Assembly: GCA_902595635.1 (NCBI GenBank)
Contig: CACJQT010000009.1
Coordinates: 1-55,646, forward strand
DNA from: an uncultured Pelagibacteraceae bacterium
GTDB lineage: Bacteria > Pseudomonadota > Alphaproteobacteria > Pelagibacterales > Pelagibacteraceae
Direction: 5' to 3'
Length of the DNA: 55,646 nt
Shown here: positions 18,910 through 26,855 of the stretch, piece by piece
Layout: every line of letters starts with the position of its first letter
Numbering within the stretch: the stretch's first letter is position 1
Program-made: the position numbers and the translations under genes
Notes under the pieces: generated by a model
Database searches by the model: none
Told to the model about the DNA's origin: nothing
The model's input: the letters and a program-made list of their open reading frames with translations, nothing else

Positions 18910-19885
18910 ATACACCCAATACTTTTTGAGAGAAAGTTAAGTTTGTAATTGGTATTATTTTTGCATCCACACAATTAAAAAAGTATTTCAATTCGTTTAT
19001 TAAACTATCATTTGATTTGATGTTAATATTTTCACTATTCCCATGATAAATCCTTGCTTTTTCGGTTAAAATTTTTTTAAAATAATTTACTTTAGGATAA
19101 TAAGCATATTTGTTATATATTTTTATTTTATTAATTTCCTCTAACTCGTCAAAAATTAGCATTTTCTTTTTGCCAATTATAATTATCTCTCTCTCTTTTT
19201 TAGGATGTAACCAGCTGACATTTATATCAATTTTAATATTATTGAGTTTTAGATGTAGATTGGAAATATCATAGTTATTTTTATTTAAAATATTGTATTT
19301 AATACTTTGTTTTAATACAGGTATTTTATCAAAGAGAAATTTTAATATACTAACGTCATGTGTTGCTAAATCTAATAAAACATCTACATCATTTCTTATA
19401 GGACCAAGATTTTTTCTCGACATATGTATATATATTATTTCACCAAGTGTTTTTTTATCTATGATATTTTTTATACGTTTAACATATTCATTATAACAAT
19501 AAACATAACCAACCATAAAAGTAGAGGTCTCGTTTTTTTTGTGAATTTTAATTAATTTTTTTATATCTTTTAAATTATTAACTAATGGTTTTTCTACAAA
19601 AATATTTTTTTTATTTAGCAATGCATTTTTGCATAGCTTAAAGTTTTGTGATGGAGGTGTAGCTATGAAACAATATTTATATTCTTTATTTCTTAGATAT
19701 TTTTCTGAATTTATGCTCGTAGTTATTTTATTTTTAAAACGCTTTTTTATTAATAAAAGATTGGCGCCACTTTTATCTATTACTACTATATTTTTACATC
19801 CTAGCCTTAGAAGGTTAGCAACTATTATTGTTCCCCAATAGCCAGCTCCGAATACGATTATTTTTTTTTTAGAAATTTTTTTCAC
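18896..19885 (-). CDS. Gfo/Idh/MocA-family oxidoreductase
   Basis: This 329-residue NAD(P)-dependent oxidoreductase has the N-terminal Rossmann motif VFGAGYWG, then CFIATPPSQNF and the family motif FVEKPLVNN, whose EKP lysine is catalytic. DLATHDVSILKFLF supplies the other active-site residues. In glycan clusters these enzymes oxidise or reduce C3 or C4 of a sugar nucleotide, often ahead of a DegT aminotransferase, and one lies convergent here. It shares an operon with the GT61-like gene upstream, whose stop it overlaps by 4 bases. Confidence 0.9.
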   Translation of the reverse strand: MKKISKKKIIVFGAGYWGTIIVANLLRLGCKNIVVIDKSGANLLLIKKRFKNKITTSINSEKYLRNKEYKYCFIATPPSQNFKLCKNALLNKKNIFVEKPLVNNLKDIKKLIKIHKKNETSTFMVGYVYCYNEYVKRIKNIIDKKTLGEIIYIHMSRKNLGPIRNDVDVLLDLATHDVSILKFLFDKIPVLKQSIKYNILNKNNYDISNLHLKLNNIKIDINVSWLHPKKEREIIIIGKKKMLIFDELEEINKIKIYNKYAYYPKVNYFKKILTEKARIYHGNSENINIKSNDSLINELKYFFNCVDAKIIPITNLTFSQKVLGVFKKN

Positions 19886-20913
19886 TTTAAGATTTTTTTG
19901 AATTTTTGCATAAATTTTTCCTGGTTTATTGCAAAGTTTGCATTGGTAGTGGAATTAAAATATGAAATATTTTTTGCAAGAAAGTAATAATAATTTAAAT
20001 CCAAACAACTTGAGAATACAGAAAATGGTATATATGGATCATTGTCAGGTCTAATGTTAATTACCTTTGTACCTCTTTTTGCCCAAATAATGTTTGCCAT
20101 ACCAGCACCAGTAAGGCCAACTATTATGTTTGAGTTTCCACATACTTCTACTTGTTTTTTAAAACTCAATTTTTCCATATACACTATTTTAAATCCTAAA
20201 TGTCTAAGTTTATTTTCAAAAATTTCTTCCATGTAAAGATTTCTTCTCCTAGCTATTTTTCTACTTATATAGATTTTTTTATATTTGTAATTATTTTTAA
20301 CTTTTTTTTTATAAATTTTATTTGTTAATTTTAATAAATCTGATCTTGGATTTCCTGATAAAAAAAGTTCTGGAATATAAATACAATTATTTATTTCAAA
20401 TAAGGTGTTTCTTTCTTCAGAAATAATTTGATTTTTTTTTAAAATAAATAGTGTTTCCCTCTGAAATTTTGTCTTGAAGAATGGTAAAAAAACCTTGTAA
20501 TTTTTAAAACGCCGATTAGTTTTTATTAAAGCGATTTTAGGCAAAATATCTGTAACCCAATGAAAATAACCATGAGAATGTCTGTTATGAATAACAATCA
20601 CATTTGAAATTTTTTTTTTTGTATAAAAAAAACCTTTTAAAAATTTACAAACAAATATTATAATTAATAAAACGGACTTGATTATTTTAGACGAATTTAA
20701 GTTTTTTAAATTTAAATAGTTTTCTATAACCAATTTATTAGTAGTTCTAATATTTCCGTGATTATCTAAAAGAATTTTTTCAAATTGATAATATTTTTTA
20801 CTTTCCCTATTTTCTAAACCAATATTTTGAAAAAGAAACTTATGCTTATGCTCAAAATTTTTCGGTTTTTTTATAAATTCTTTACTCTTTTTTAAAAGAT
20901 TAAATGACCTCAT
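19882..20913 (-). CDS. Glycosyltransferase family 61 (DUF563) protein
   Basis: This 343-residue protein matches the GT61/DUF563 family: GYFHWVTDILPKIALI in the middle, KIYISRKIARRRN, and the C-terminal GLTGAGMANIIWAKRGT followed by VINIRPDN. GT61 enzymes transfer pentoses or hexosamines; the substrate here is unknown. It is the first gene of a two-gene minus-strand unit with the Gfo/Idh gene. A TATAAT-like box reads on the minus strand at 20922-20927 just upstream of the ATG, but I saw no convincing -35. Confidence 0.87.
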   Translation of the reverse strand: MRSFNLLKKSKEFIKKPKNFEHKHKFLFQNIGLENRESKKYYQFEKILLDNHGNIRTTNKLVIENYLNLKNLNSSKIIKSVLLIIIFVCKFLKGFFYTKKKISNVIVIHNRHSHGYFHWVTDILPKIALIKTNRRFKNYKVFLPFFKTKFQRETLFILKKNQIISEERNTLFEINNCIYIPELFLSGNPRSDLLKLTNKIYKKKVKNNYKYKKIYISRKIARRRNLYMEEIFENKLRHLGFKIVYMEKLSFKKQVEVCGNSNIIVGLTGAGMANIIWAKRGTKVINIRPDNDPYIPFSVFSSCLDLNYYYFLAKNISYFNSTTNANFAINQEKFMQKFKKILK

Positions 20914-21018
20914 ATCAAATAATTATATTATCAATAAAATAAAAAAATTTTAAAAAAAAGAAAAAAAATATTGTATTTAATTATTTTGACATTTAGTAAT
21001 AAATTTATTTGATTATTT
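20914..21018. promoter_or_regulatory. Divergent AT-rich intergenic region with candidate promoters
   Basis: This 105-base gap lies between divergently transcribed genes and is nearly pure A/T. On the plus strand TTGTAT (20971-20976) is followed after 17 bases by TAGTAA (20994-20999), and a perfect TTGACA lies at 20986-20991 but lacks a good -10 before the ATG. On the minus strand TATAAT is at 20927-20922. Such boxes occur by chance in AT-rich DNA, so confidence is low. Confidence 0.3.
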
Positions 21019-22011
21019 ATGACAAAATCAAGAAAAATATTGATAACTGGATCTCAGGGATATATCGGATCCTCTTTAAACAAAGTTCTTTTCAATAAAT
21101 ATAATTTAATAAATTTGGATAAATTTATATCACCTTTAAAATTAAAACAAAAAAATTTCTTTAAAATTAATATCTTAAATTATAATAAACTTAATAGTTT
21201 ATTCAAAAAATTTAAAATAGATTTAGTTATTCATTTAGCAGGCGAGTCAACAATAGATAATATATCTAAAGAGAGAAATTACATAAATAATAACATTAAA
21301 GCCACTGAAAATTTAATTAAGTTAATGAAAAAATTTAAAGTTAGAAATTTAATTTTTTCAAGTTCAGCTGCTGTATATGGCAAAAAAAATAGAATTATAA
21401 AAGAAAGCTCACCTAAGATTCCTAATAATATTTATGGAAAAACAAAATTAATAACTGAAAAAATCATTATAAATGAGTCTAAATCACAAAATTTTAATTA
21501 TGTAATTTTACGTTTTTTTAATGTTTGCTCTTCTATTAGAGAAAAAAAAGTTGGAGAATTTCACATTAATGAAACACATTTAATACCTTTATGTGTGAAC
21601 AAATTTTTAAATAACAAAACTTTAAAAATTTATGGAAGAAATTTTAAAACCAATGATGGAACGAGTGTTAGAGATTATATACATATTAAAGATATTTGCA
21701 CTGCGGTTGAGCAATGTATACAATACTTATTTAAAAAAAATCAATCTCAAATATTCAATTTAGGAACGGGTAAAGGATTTTCAAATTTAGAAATTGTAAA
21801 TAGTTTTAAATCTAAAAAAAAAATTCTAAAATATATATTCATTAAAAACCGAAAAGGAGATGTTGACAAATTATTGTGTTCTTATGATAAAATAAAAAAA
21901 ATTATTGGGTGGAAGCCTCGATATTCAAAATTAAAAAAAATTATAAGAGATGAAATATTTTGGCAAAAACATACTTTAAAGTTAAACAAACAAAGAACTT
22001 TTAGATATTAA
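21019..22011 (+). CDS. NAD-dependent sugar epimerase, UDP-glucose 4-epimerase-like
   Basis: This 330-residue extended SDR has GSQGYIGSSL at residues about 11-20, IHLAGESTI, SSSAAVYG, catalytic YGKTK, and the GalE-type motif GTSVRDYIHIKDI, all in order. The C-terminal GWKPRYSKL also fits GalE. It probably interconverts a UDP-hexose or related nucleotide sugar at C4; exact substrate is unknown. It is followed after 44 bases by a second epimerase-like gene, the last gene of the island. Confidence 0.85.
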   Translation: MTKSRKILITGSQGYIGSSLNKVLFNKYNLINLDKFISPLKLKQKNFFKINILNYNKLNSLFKKFKIDLVIHLAGESTIDNISKERNYINNNIKATENLIKLMKKFKVRNLIFSSSAAVYGKKNRIIKESSPKIPNNIYGKTKLITEKIIINESKSQNFNYVILRFFNVCSSIREKKVGEFHINETHLIPLCVNKFLNNKTLKIYGRNFKTNDGTSVRDYIHIKDICTAVEQCIQYLFKKNQSQIFNLGTGKGFSNLEIVNSFKSKKKILKYIFIKNRKGDVDKLLCSYDKIKKIIGWKPRYSKLKKIIRDEIFWQKHTLKLNKQRTFRY

Positions 22012-22055
22012 ATTTGTCAATTGATTTAATTTGTTTGTTGTGTATAAAAATTGAA

Positions 22056-22949
22056 GTGAAATATATTATTGTTACTGGTGGAGCTGGTTTTATAGGTTCA
22101 TCTTTAATTGAATTCTTAATTAGAAAAACAAAAAAAAAAATAATATCAATCGACGACTATTCTACAGGTAAAACAAATAACCATATAATAAATAATAGAG
22201 TAACTTATATAAAATCTCATACAAAAGATATATCTAAAAAATTAAATAGATTAAAAAATAAAATAGATGTAATTTTTCATTTTGCAGAATTTTCGAGAAT
22301 AGCGCAAAGTTTTGAAAATATCCAAAAATGTTTTAGCTCTAATATTGAAGGAACATTTAGCGTAATAAATTTTTGTTTAAAAAATAAAATAAAAATAATT
22401 TACTCTGCAACCTCTGCAAGTTTAGGTAATAACGAGTTAGATCAACACTTGTCTCCCTATGCCTATACAAAATCAAATAACATGAATTTAATAATGAATT
22501 TAAATGAGTGGAAGGGATTAAAATACGAAATAATCTATTTTTATAATGTGTATGGAGAGAGACAAATTGTATCCTCAAAAATGGCTGCAGTTGTTGGAAT
22601 ATTTGAAAATTGTATAAAAAAAAATAAACCTCTTCCTGTTGTTTTGCCCGGTACACAATCCAGAAGATTTACACATGTAAAAGATACTGTAAAAGCATGT
22701 TATATTGCTTACAAAAAAAATTTAAATGCCCATTATTCGATATCTAGTAACAAATTTTATAAAATAATCAATCTCGCAAAGCTTTTTGGAAAAAATATTA
22801 AATACGTTCCCGAAAGAAAAGGTGAAAGATTTGAGTCTAAAATTATTAGTAAAATAAGAGGTAAAAAAATAAAAAATTTGGTATCTCGAAGCAGTCTTGA
22901 AAAATACGTTAAAAATATAAAAAAAAGACATGAAAAAGTAAAAAAATAA
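22056..22949 (+). CDS. NAD-dependent epimerase/dehydratase family protein
   Basis: This extended SDR of about 297 residues starts MKYIIVTGGAGFIGSS when the GTG at 22056 is taken as start. A TTG at 22014 would add 14 residues of unlikely sequence. Other motifs are FHFAEFSRI, YSATSASLG, catalytic YAYTK and QSRRFTHVKDT. The Ser of the usual SSAxVY is in an atypical SATSAS context. It resembles UDP-glucose 4-epimerase/UDP-glucuronate epimerase-type enzymes, but the substrate cannot be named. It is the last island gene, ending 55 bases before the 5S rRNA. Confidence 0.8.
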   Translation: MKYIIVTGGAGFIGSSLIEFLIRKTKKKIISIDDYSTGKTNNHIINNRVTYIKSHTKDISKKLNRLKNKIDVIFHFAEFSRIAQSFENIQKCFSSNIEGTFSVINFCLKNKIKIIYSATSASLGNNELDQHLSPYAYTKSNNMNLIMNLNEWKGLKYEIIYFYNVYGERQIVSSKMAAVVGIFENCIKKNKPLPVVLPGTQSRRFTHVKDTVKACYIAYKKNLNAHYSISSNKFYKIINLAKLFGKNIKYVPERKGERFESKIISKIRGKKIKNLVSRSSLEKYVKNIKKRHEKVKK

Positions 22950-22966
22950 ACTTGTATGATCAAGTT
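22949..22966 (+). repeat. Small inverted repeat at the island/core boundary
   Basis: AACTTG and CAAGTT form a perfect 6-bp stem with a 6-base loop directly at the stop codon of the last island gene. There is no clear U-tract, so at best it is a weak terminator before the 5S promoter. Confidence 0.35.
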
Positions 22967-22970
22967 ACCC

Positions 22971-22999
22971 TTTACAATTAAAATTTTTACTTGTATTAA
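22971..22999 (+). promoter_or_regulatory. Probable sigma-70-type promoter of the lone 5S rRNA gene
   Basis: TTTACA (22971-22976) and TATTAA (22994-22999) are separated by exactly 17 bases. Transcription starting 6-7 bases after the -10 would begin at about 23005-23006, which is where the 5S acceptor helix begins. The agreement of spacing and start supports a dedicated promoter, though AT-rich DNA makes chance matches easy. Confidence 0.55.
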
Positions 23000-23004
23000 T
23001 CCCG

Positions 23005-23121
23005 TGCCTGGTGATTATTGAGAAGGTGTAACACCCGATACCATACCGAACTCGGCAGTTAAGCCCTTCATCGCCGATGGTACTTTGTCTTAAGACATGG
23101 AAGAGTAGGACATTGCCAGGC
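23005..23121 (+). rRNA. rrf: 5S ribosomal RNA
   Basis: This is a complete 5S rRNA of about 117 bases. The 5' end GCCTGG pairs with the 3' end CCAGGC as helix I. The conserved internal segments ACCCGATACCATACCGAACTC and GAAGAGTAGG are present. No 16S, 23S or tRNA is adjacent; the upstream neighbour is the surface-glycan island and the downstream one is rpmJ, 11 bases away. This is the arrangement known for SAR11 genomes. No terminator follows, so the transcript may continue into rpmJ and the genes beyond. Confidence 0.97.
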
Positions 23122-23132
23122 TAAAAATAATT

Positions 23133-23258
23133 ATGAAAATTGCTAGTTCTTTAAAATCTTTAAAAAAAAGAGATCTTAATTCAAAATTGGTGAGAAGAAG
23201 AGGTCGTGTATATATTATAAATAAAAAAAATCCAAAATTTAAAGCAAGACAGAAGTAA
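23133..23258 (+). CDS. rpmJ: 50S ribosomal protein L36
   Basis: This 41-residue, strongly basic protein starts [14 protein letters not shown] and continues [16 protein letters not shown], which matches the L36 variant common in Proteobacteria that lacks the zinc-binding cysteines. It is a component of the large ribosomal subunit near the peptidyl transferase centre. It lies immediately downstream of the 5S gene and 4 bases upstream of the next small gene, so two ribosome components may share a transcript. Confidence 0.93.
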   Translation: MKIASSLKSLKKRDLNSKLVRRRGRVYIINKKNPKFKARQK

Positions 23259-23262
23259 TTTT

Positions 23263-23373
23263 ATGGATAACGAAACCCATAAAAAAACCTGGAACAATTT
23301 TACAAAGTTTGTACTTTGGGGATCAGTAGCAGTTGTATTAATATTAATTTTAATGGCAATTTTTCTTTTATAA
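23263..23373 (+). CDS. Small membrane protein, aa3-type cytochrome c oxidase subunit IV-like
   Basis: This 36-residue protein has a polar N-terminus with a KKTWNNFTKF stretch followed by one transmembrane helix (about residues 17-36). That matches the pattern of the bacterial aa3 oxidase subunit IV family (short polar head, conserved W/F-x-x-F-x-K-F, single helix). The role of these subunits is structural. It sits 4 bases after rpmJ and 1 base before pntAA, so it is probably co-transcribed. The identification rests on length and pattern only. Confidence 0.7.
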   Translation: MDNETHKKTWNNFTKFVLWGSVAVVLILILMAIFLL

Positions 23374-23374
23374 A

Positions 23375-24460
23375 ATGATTATCGGATCCATTTCTGAAAA
23401 TAAAAAAATTGAGCAAAGAGTTGCGATAACACCTGAAGTTATAAAAAAATATAAATCTTTAGGAGTGCAAATTCATTTAAGTAAAAACTATGCTCAACAT
23501 ATAGGTATCAATGACGATGATTATATTGCTGAGGGAGCAATTATAAGCACTGATCATGAAATTATTTCAAATGCTAATGTTATCTTACAGATGAATATTT
23601 TAAGTAATGAAAACTTAGATAAGCTTAAACAAGGTCAGTTTTTAGTTGGCGTGTTAGATCCTTATTCTAACGAGCAAAAATTAAAAGAATTATGTTCAAA
23701 AAATATTAATTGTTTTTCTCTTGAACTTTTACCAAGAATCACAAGAGCTCAGTCGATGGACATATTATCATCTCAAGCAAATTTAGCTGGGTATAAGGCA
23801 GTAGTAGACTCATTTGCTTACTTTCAAAAAGCTATACCAATGATGATGACAGCAGCAGGAACAATTTCTGCAGCTAAAGTTCTAGTTGTTGGTGCTGGTG
23901 TAGCAGGATTGCAAGCAATTGCTACCGCAAAAAGGATGGGAGCAATTGTTTTTGCTACAGATGTAAGGCTAGCTTCTAAAGAACAAGTTGAGAGTTTGGG
24001 TGGAAAATTTTTGACTGTTGAGGGAGCAGAAAATTTAGAAACCGAAGGTGGGTATGCCAAAGAGACGTCTGAAGATTTTAAAAAAAAACAAGAAGATCTC
24101 TTAAAAGAAACTTTGAAAAAAATTGATATTGTAATATGTACAGCTTTAATTCCAGGAAAAAAAGCTCCAATTATTATTAAAAAAGATATGATAAATGTTA
24201 TGTCTAATGGGTCAATTATTTATGATTTAGCTGCTTCTCAAGGTGGAAATTCTGAGCTTACCAAAGTAAATGAGATTTCAGAAGTAAATGGTGTGAAAAT
24301 TATGGGGGAAGCGAATATTCTTAATAAATTACCTGTGTCCTCATCAAATTTATATGCAAAAAATATGTTTAATTTTTTAAGTAATTTATTTGATAGTGAA
24401 AAGAAAAATTTTCATATAAATTTAGAAGATGAGATAATTAATAAAACAATTATAAAGTAA
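23375..24460 (+). CDS. pntAA: NAD(P) transhydrogenase subunit alpha, part 1
   Basis: This 361-residue soluble NAD(H)-binding domain (dI) belongs to the proton-translocating transhydrogenase. It starts GSISENKKIEQRVAITPE, has the RITRAQSMDILSSQANLAGY motif, and carries the NAD-binding VVGAGVAGLQAIATAKRMGA. The enzyme uses the proton gradient to reduce NADP+ with NADH. It is the first of three split subunits (PntAA-PntAB-PntB), the usual alphaproteobacterial form, and its stop overlaps the start of pntAB by one base. Confidence 0.96.
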   Translation: MIIGSISENKKIEQRVAITPEVIKKYKSLGVQIHLSKNYAQHIGINDDDYIAEGAIISTDHEIISNANVILQMNILSNENLDKLKQGQFLVGVLDPYSNEQKLKELCSKNINCFSLELLPRITRAQSMDILSSQANLAGYKAVVDSFAYFQKAIPMMMTAAGTISAAKVLVVGAGVAGLQAIATAKRMGAIVFATDVRLASKEQVESLGGKFLTVEGAENLETEGGYAKETSEDFKKKQEDLLKETLKKIDIVICTALIPGKKAPIIIKKDMINVMSNGSIIYDLAASQGGNSELTKVNEISEVNGVKIMGEANILNKLPVSSSNLYAKNMFNFLSNLFDSEKKNFHINLEDEIINKTIIK

Positions 24461-24762
24461 TGGAAATAGATCCTTTCATATTTAGATTAAGCATATTTAT
24501 ATTATCAATTTTTGTTGGTTATTATGTTGTATGGAGTGTTACCCCATCTTTACATACACCACTTATGTCTGTAACTAATGCTATTTCATCAGTCATAATT
24601 GTTGGGGCTATAATTGCTGCTTTAGCAGGAATGTCAGAAAATATTTTTGAAGTATCAAATATATTTGGTTATCTAGCTATAATTTTAGCAGCAATTAATA
24701 TCTTTGGTGGATTTTTAGTTACTCAGAGAATGCTCCAAATGTACAAAAAGAAGAAAAAATAA
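24460..24762 (+). CDS. pntAB: NAD(P) transhydrogenase subunit alpha, part 2
   Basis: This 100-residue membrane subunit corresponds to the membrane portion fused to PntA in enteric bacteria. It has three to four transmembrane helices, with the conserved HTPLMSVTNAISSVI stretch and a basic C-terminal KKKKK tail. It joins the proton channel with PntB. It is translationally coupled to pntAA, with a 2-base gap to pntB. Confidence 0.96.
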   Translation: MEIDPFIFRLSIFILSIFVGYYVVWSVTPSLHTPLMSVTNAISSVIIVGAIIAALAGMSENIFEVSNIFGYLAIILAAINIFGGFLVTQRMLQMYKKKKK

Positions 24763-24764
24763 TT

Positions 24765-26159
24765 ATGTCTGCTAATCTTTCTGCACTGTTTTACCTCGTT
24801 TCTGGTATCTTATTTATTCTTGCTTTAAGAGGCCTATCATCACCAGAAACATCAAGACAAGGTAACTACTTTGGTATCTCTGGGATGATCATATCTATAG
24901 TTGTTACCTTTTTAACTGTCGGAAGTTTTGGTTCAGGATTGTTATATGTATTAATTTTTCTGCTTATTGGAGGATCTATTGGTGCTTTCATTGCATTTAG
25001 AATACCGATGACTGCGATGCCAGAACTTGTTGCTGGATTTCATAGTTTAGTAGGGTTAGCTGCAGTTTTTGTGGCTATATCAGCTTTTTTAAAACCTGAT
25101 GCATTTAACTTGGGAGAAGTAGGTAATATAAAACTCGCTAGTTTAATTGAAATGTCTCTTGGAGCAGCTATAGGAGCGATTACATTTTCTGGTTCAATAA
25201 TAGCCTTTCTAAAATTAAGAGGAATTATGTCTGGTTCCCCAATTACTTTTAAAGGTCAGCACTTAATTAATTTATTATTGGGATTGACAATTCTATTTTT
25301 AATTTTTTATTTATGTAAAACACAATTACCAAATATCTTTTGGGCAATTGTATTCGTATCTTTTGTTGTTGGAATATTGTTAATCATTCCTATAGGTGGA
25401 GCTGATATGCCAGTTGTTATATCTATGCTAAACTCTTATTCTGGTTGGGCCGCGGCTGGTATTGGATTTACTTTAGAAAATACTGCTTTAATAATTACAG
25501 GCGCTTTAGTTGGATCCTCTGGAGCCATTCTATCTTACATAATGTGCAAAGGTATGAATCGATCATTTTTTAATGTTATTCTTGGAGGTTGGGGAGCAAC
25601 CGATCAAAGTTCTAGCGCACAGAGTAAAGAGCAAAAACCTGTAAAAAACGGGAATGCAGATGATGCAGCATTCTTAATGAAAAATGCGTCCTCAGTTATT
25701 ATTGTTCCAGGTTATGGAATGGCAGTAGCCCAAGCACAACATGCGCTTAGAGAGATGGTAGACTCATTAAAAAAAAACGGTGTTAAAGTTTCCTATGCAA
25801 TTCATCCAGTTGCAGGAAGAATGCCTGGTCATATGAATGTTTTACTAGCTGAAGCAAACGTACCTTATGATGAAGTATTTGAGCTTGAAGAAATTAATAA
25901 TGATTTTGCAAATTGTGATGTAGCTTATGTTATTGGAGCAAATGATGTGACAAATCCTGTTGCTAAATCTGATCCTCAAAGCCCAATTTATGGTATGCCA
26001 GTTTTAGATGTTGAAAAAAGTAAGTCAGTTTTATTTGTTAAAAGAAGCTTGTCACCAGGATATGCTGGTATAGATAATGATCTTTTTTATCGAGATAATA
26101 CTCTAATGCTATTTGCAGATGCAAAAAAAATGACTGAAGAAATTGTCAAGAGTTTATAA
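24765..26159 (+). CDS. pntB: NAD(P) transhydrogenase subunit beta
   Basis: This 464-residue subunit has an N-terminal half of about eight or nine helices forming the proton channel (conserved GADMPVVISMLNSYSGWAA) and a C-terminal NADP(H)-binding domain III (VPGYGMAVAQAQHALREM, HPVAGRMPGHMNVLLAEA, and VIGANDVTNP near the end). It completes the transhydrogenase. The transaldolase TTG begins just one base after its stop. Confidence 0.97.
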   Translation: MSANLSALFYLVSGILFILALRGLSSPETSRQGNYFGISGMIISIVVTFLTVGSFGSGLLYVLIFLLIGGSIGAFIAFRIPMTAMPELVAGFHSLVGLAAVFVAISAFLKPDAFNLGEVGNIKLASLIEMSLGAAIGAITFSGSIIAFLKLRGIMSGSPITFKGQHLINLLLGLTILFLIFYLCKTQLPNIFWAIVFVSFVVGILLIIPIGGADMPVVISMLNSYSGWAAAGIGFTLENTALIITGALVGSSGAILSYIMCKGMNRSFFNVILGGWGATDQSSSAQSKEQKPVKNGNADDAAFLMKNASSVIIVPGYGMAVAQAQHALREMVDSLKKNGVKVSYAIHPVAGRMPGHMNVLLAEANVPYDEVFELEEINNDFANCDVAYVIGANDVTNPVAKSDPQSPIYGMPVLDVEKSKSVLFVKRSLSPGYAGIDNDLFYRDNTLMLFADAKKMTEEIVKSL

Positions 26160-26160
26160 T

Positions 26161-26855
26161 TTGACTAAAATTTACTGTGATATCGCTGATAAAGTTTTAA
26201 TAAAAGAATTTGACAAAAAAAATTGGTAAAAGGCTTCACAACTAATCCAAGTTTGATGAGAAATGCTGGAGCTATGGATTATGAAAAATATTCAAAAGAA
26301 ATTTTAAAAATAACAAATAAACCTGTGTCATTTGAAGTCTTTGCAGATGATATAAAGAATATGATTATTCAGGGTACAAAGATAAGTAAATGGGGAAAAA
26401 ATGTTTATGTAAAAGTTCCAGTTACCAATTCTAAAGGTAAATTTATGGGCAAGGTGATTAACAGTTTAAATAAGAAAAAAATTAAATTGAATGTAACTGC
26501 AGTCTATACAGCTAAACAAACTGACCAGATCCTAAAGAATATTGATAAAAATACAAAGGTGATAATTTCTATATTTGCTGGAAGAATGGCTGATACTGGA
26601 AAAGATCCTCTTCCTCAATTTATTCAAAGTATAAAAAAAGCAAAAAATTATAAAAATGTTGAAATATTATGGGCCAGCACAAGAGAGCCTTATAATTATA
26701 TTCAATCAAAACAAATAGGTTGTCATATAATTACTGTACCGCCAATGATAATAAATAAAATTGAGAAGTTTGGTAAAACTTTTAAAAAACTTACAAGAGA
26801 CACTGTTAAAGGTTTTTTTGACGATTCTAAGAAATCTAATTTCAAAATTATCTAA
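26161..26855 (+). CDS. tal: Transaldolase with an apparent one-base frameshift in an A8 run
   Basis: This is a class I transaldolase/fructose-6-phosphate aldolase-type enzyme of the non-oxidative pentose phosphate pathway. The first segment, from TTG 26161, reads MTKIYCDIADKVLIKEFDKK, giving the first strand and its conserved Asp, and then hits TAA at 26227. The rest (GFTTNPSL, VYVKVPVTN with the Schiff-base Lys, FAGRMADTGKDP, WASTREPYN) is in the frame one base back. One extra A in the A8 run at 26215-26222 would fuse both parts perfectly into the family's usual N-terminus. The cause may be sequencing error, real mutation, or slippage by RNA polymerase or ribosome. Its 3' end overlaps the convergent gene by 8 bases. 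Confidence 0.85.
26215..26222 (+). repeat. A8 run at the transaldolase frameshift
   Basis: Eight adenines follow GAC and precede TTGG. With eight, the frame ends seven bases later; with nine, the frame continues into the rest of transaldolase. Confidence 0.95.

Noticed and set aside
20914..21018. Small gene or RNA in the divergent gap
   Set aside because: No open frame or structure beyond A/T runs and weak promoter-like boxes.
26223..26855. Independent short transaldolase-like gene starting at the TTG at 26223
   Set aside because: The missing first strand with its Asp is encoded just upstream in another frame, and both parts are conserved; a single gene with a frameshift is simpler.
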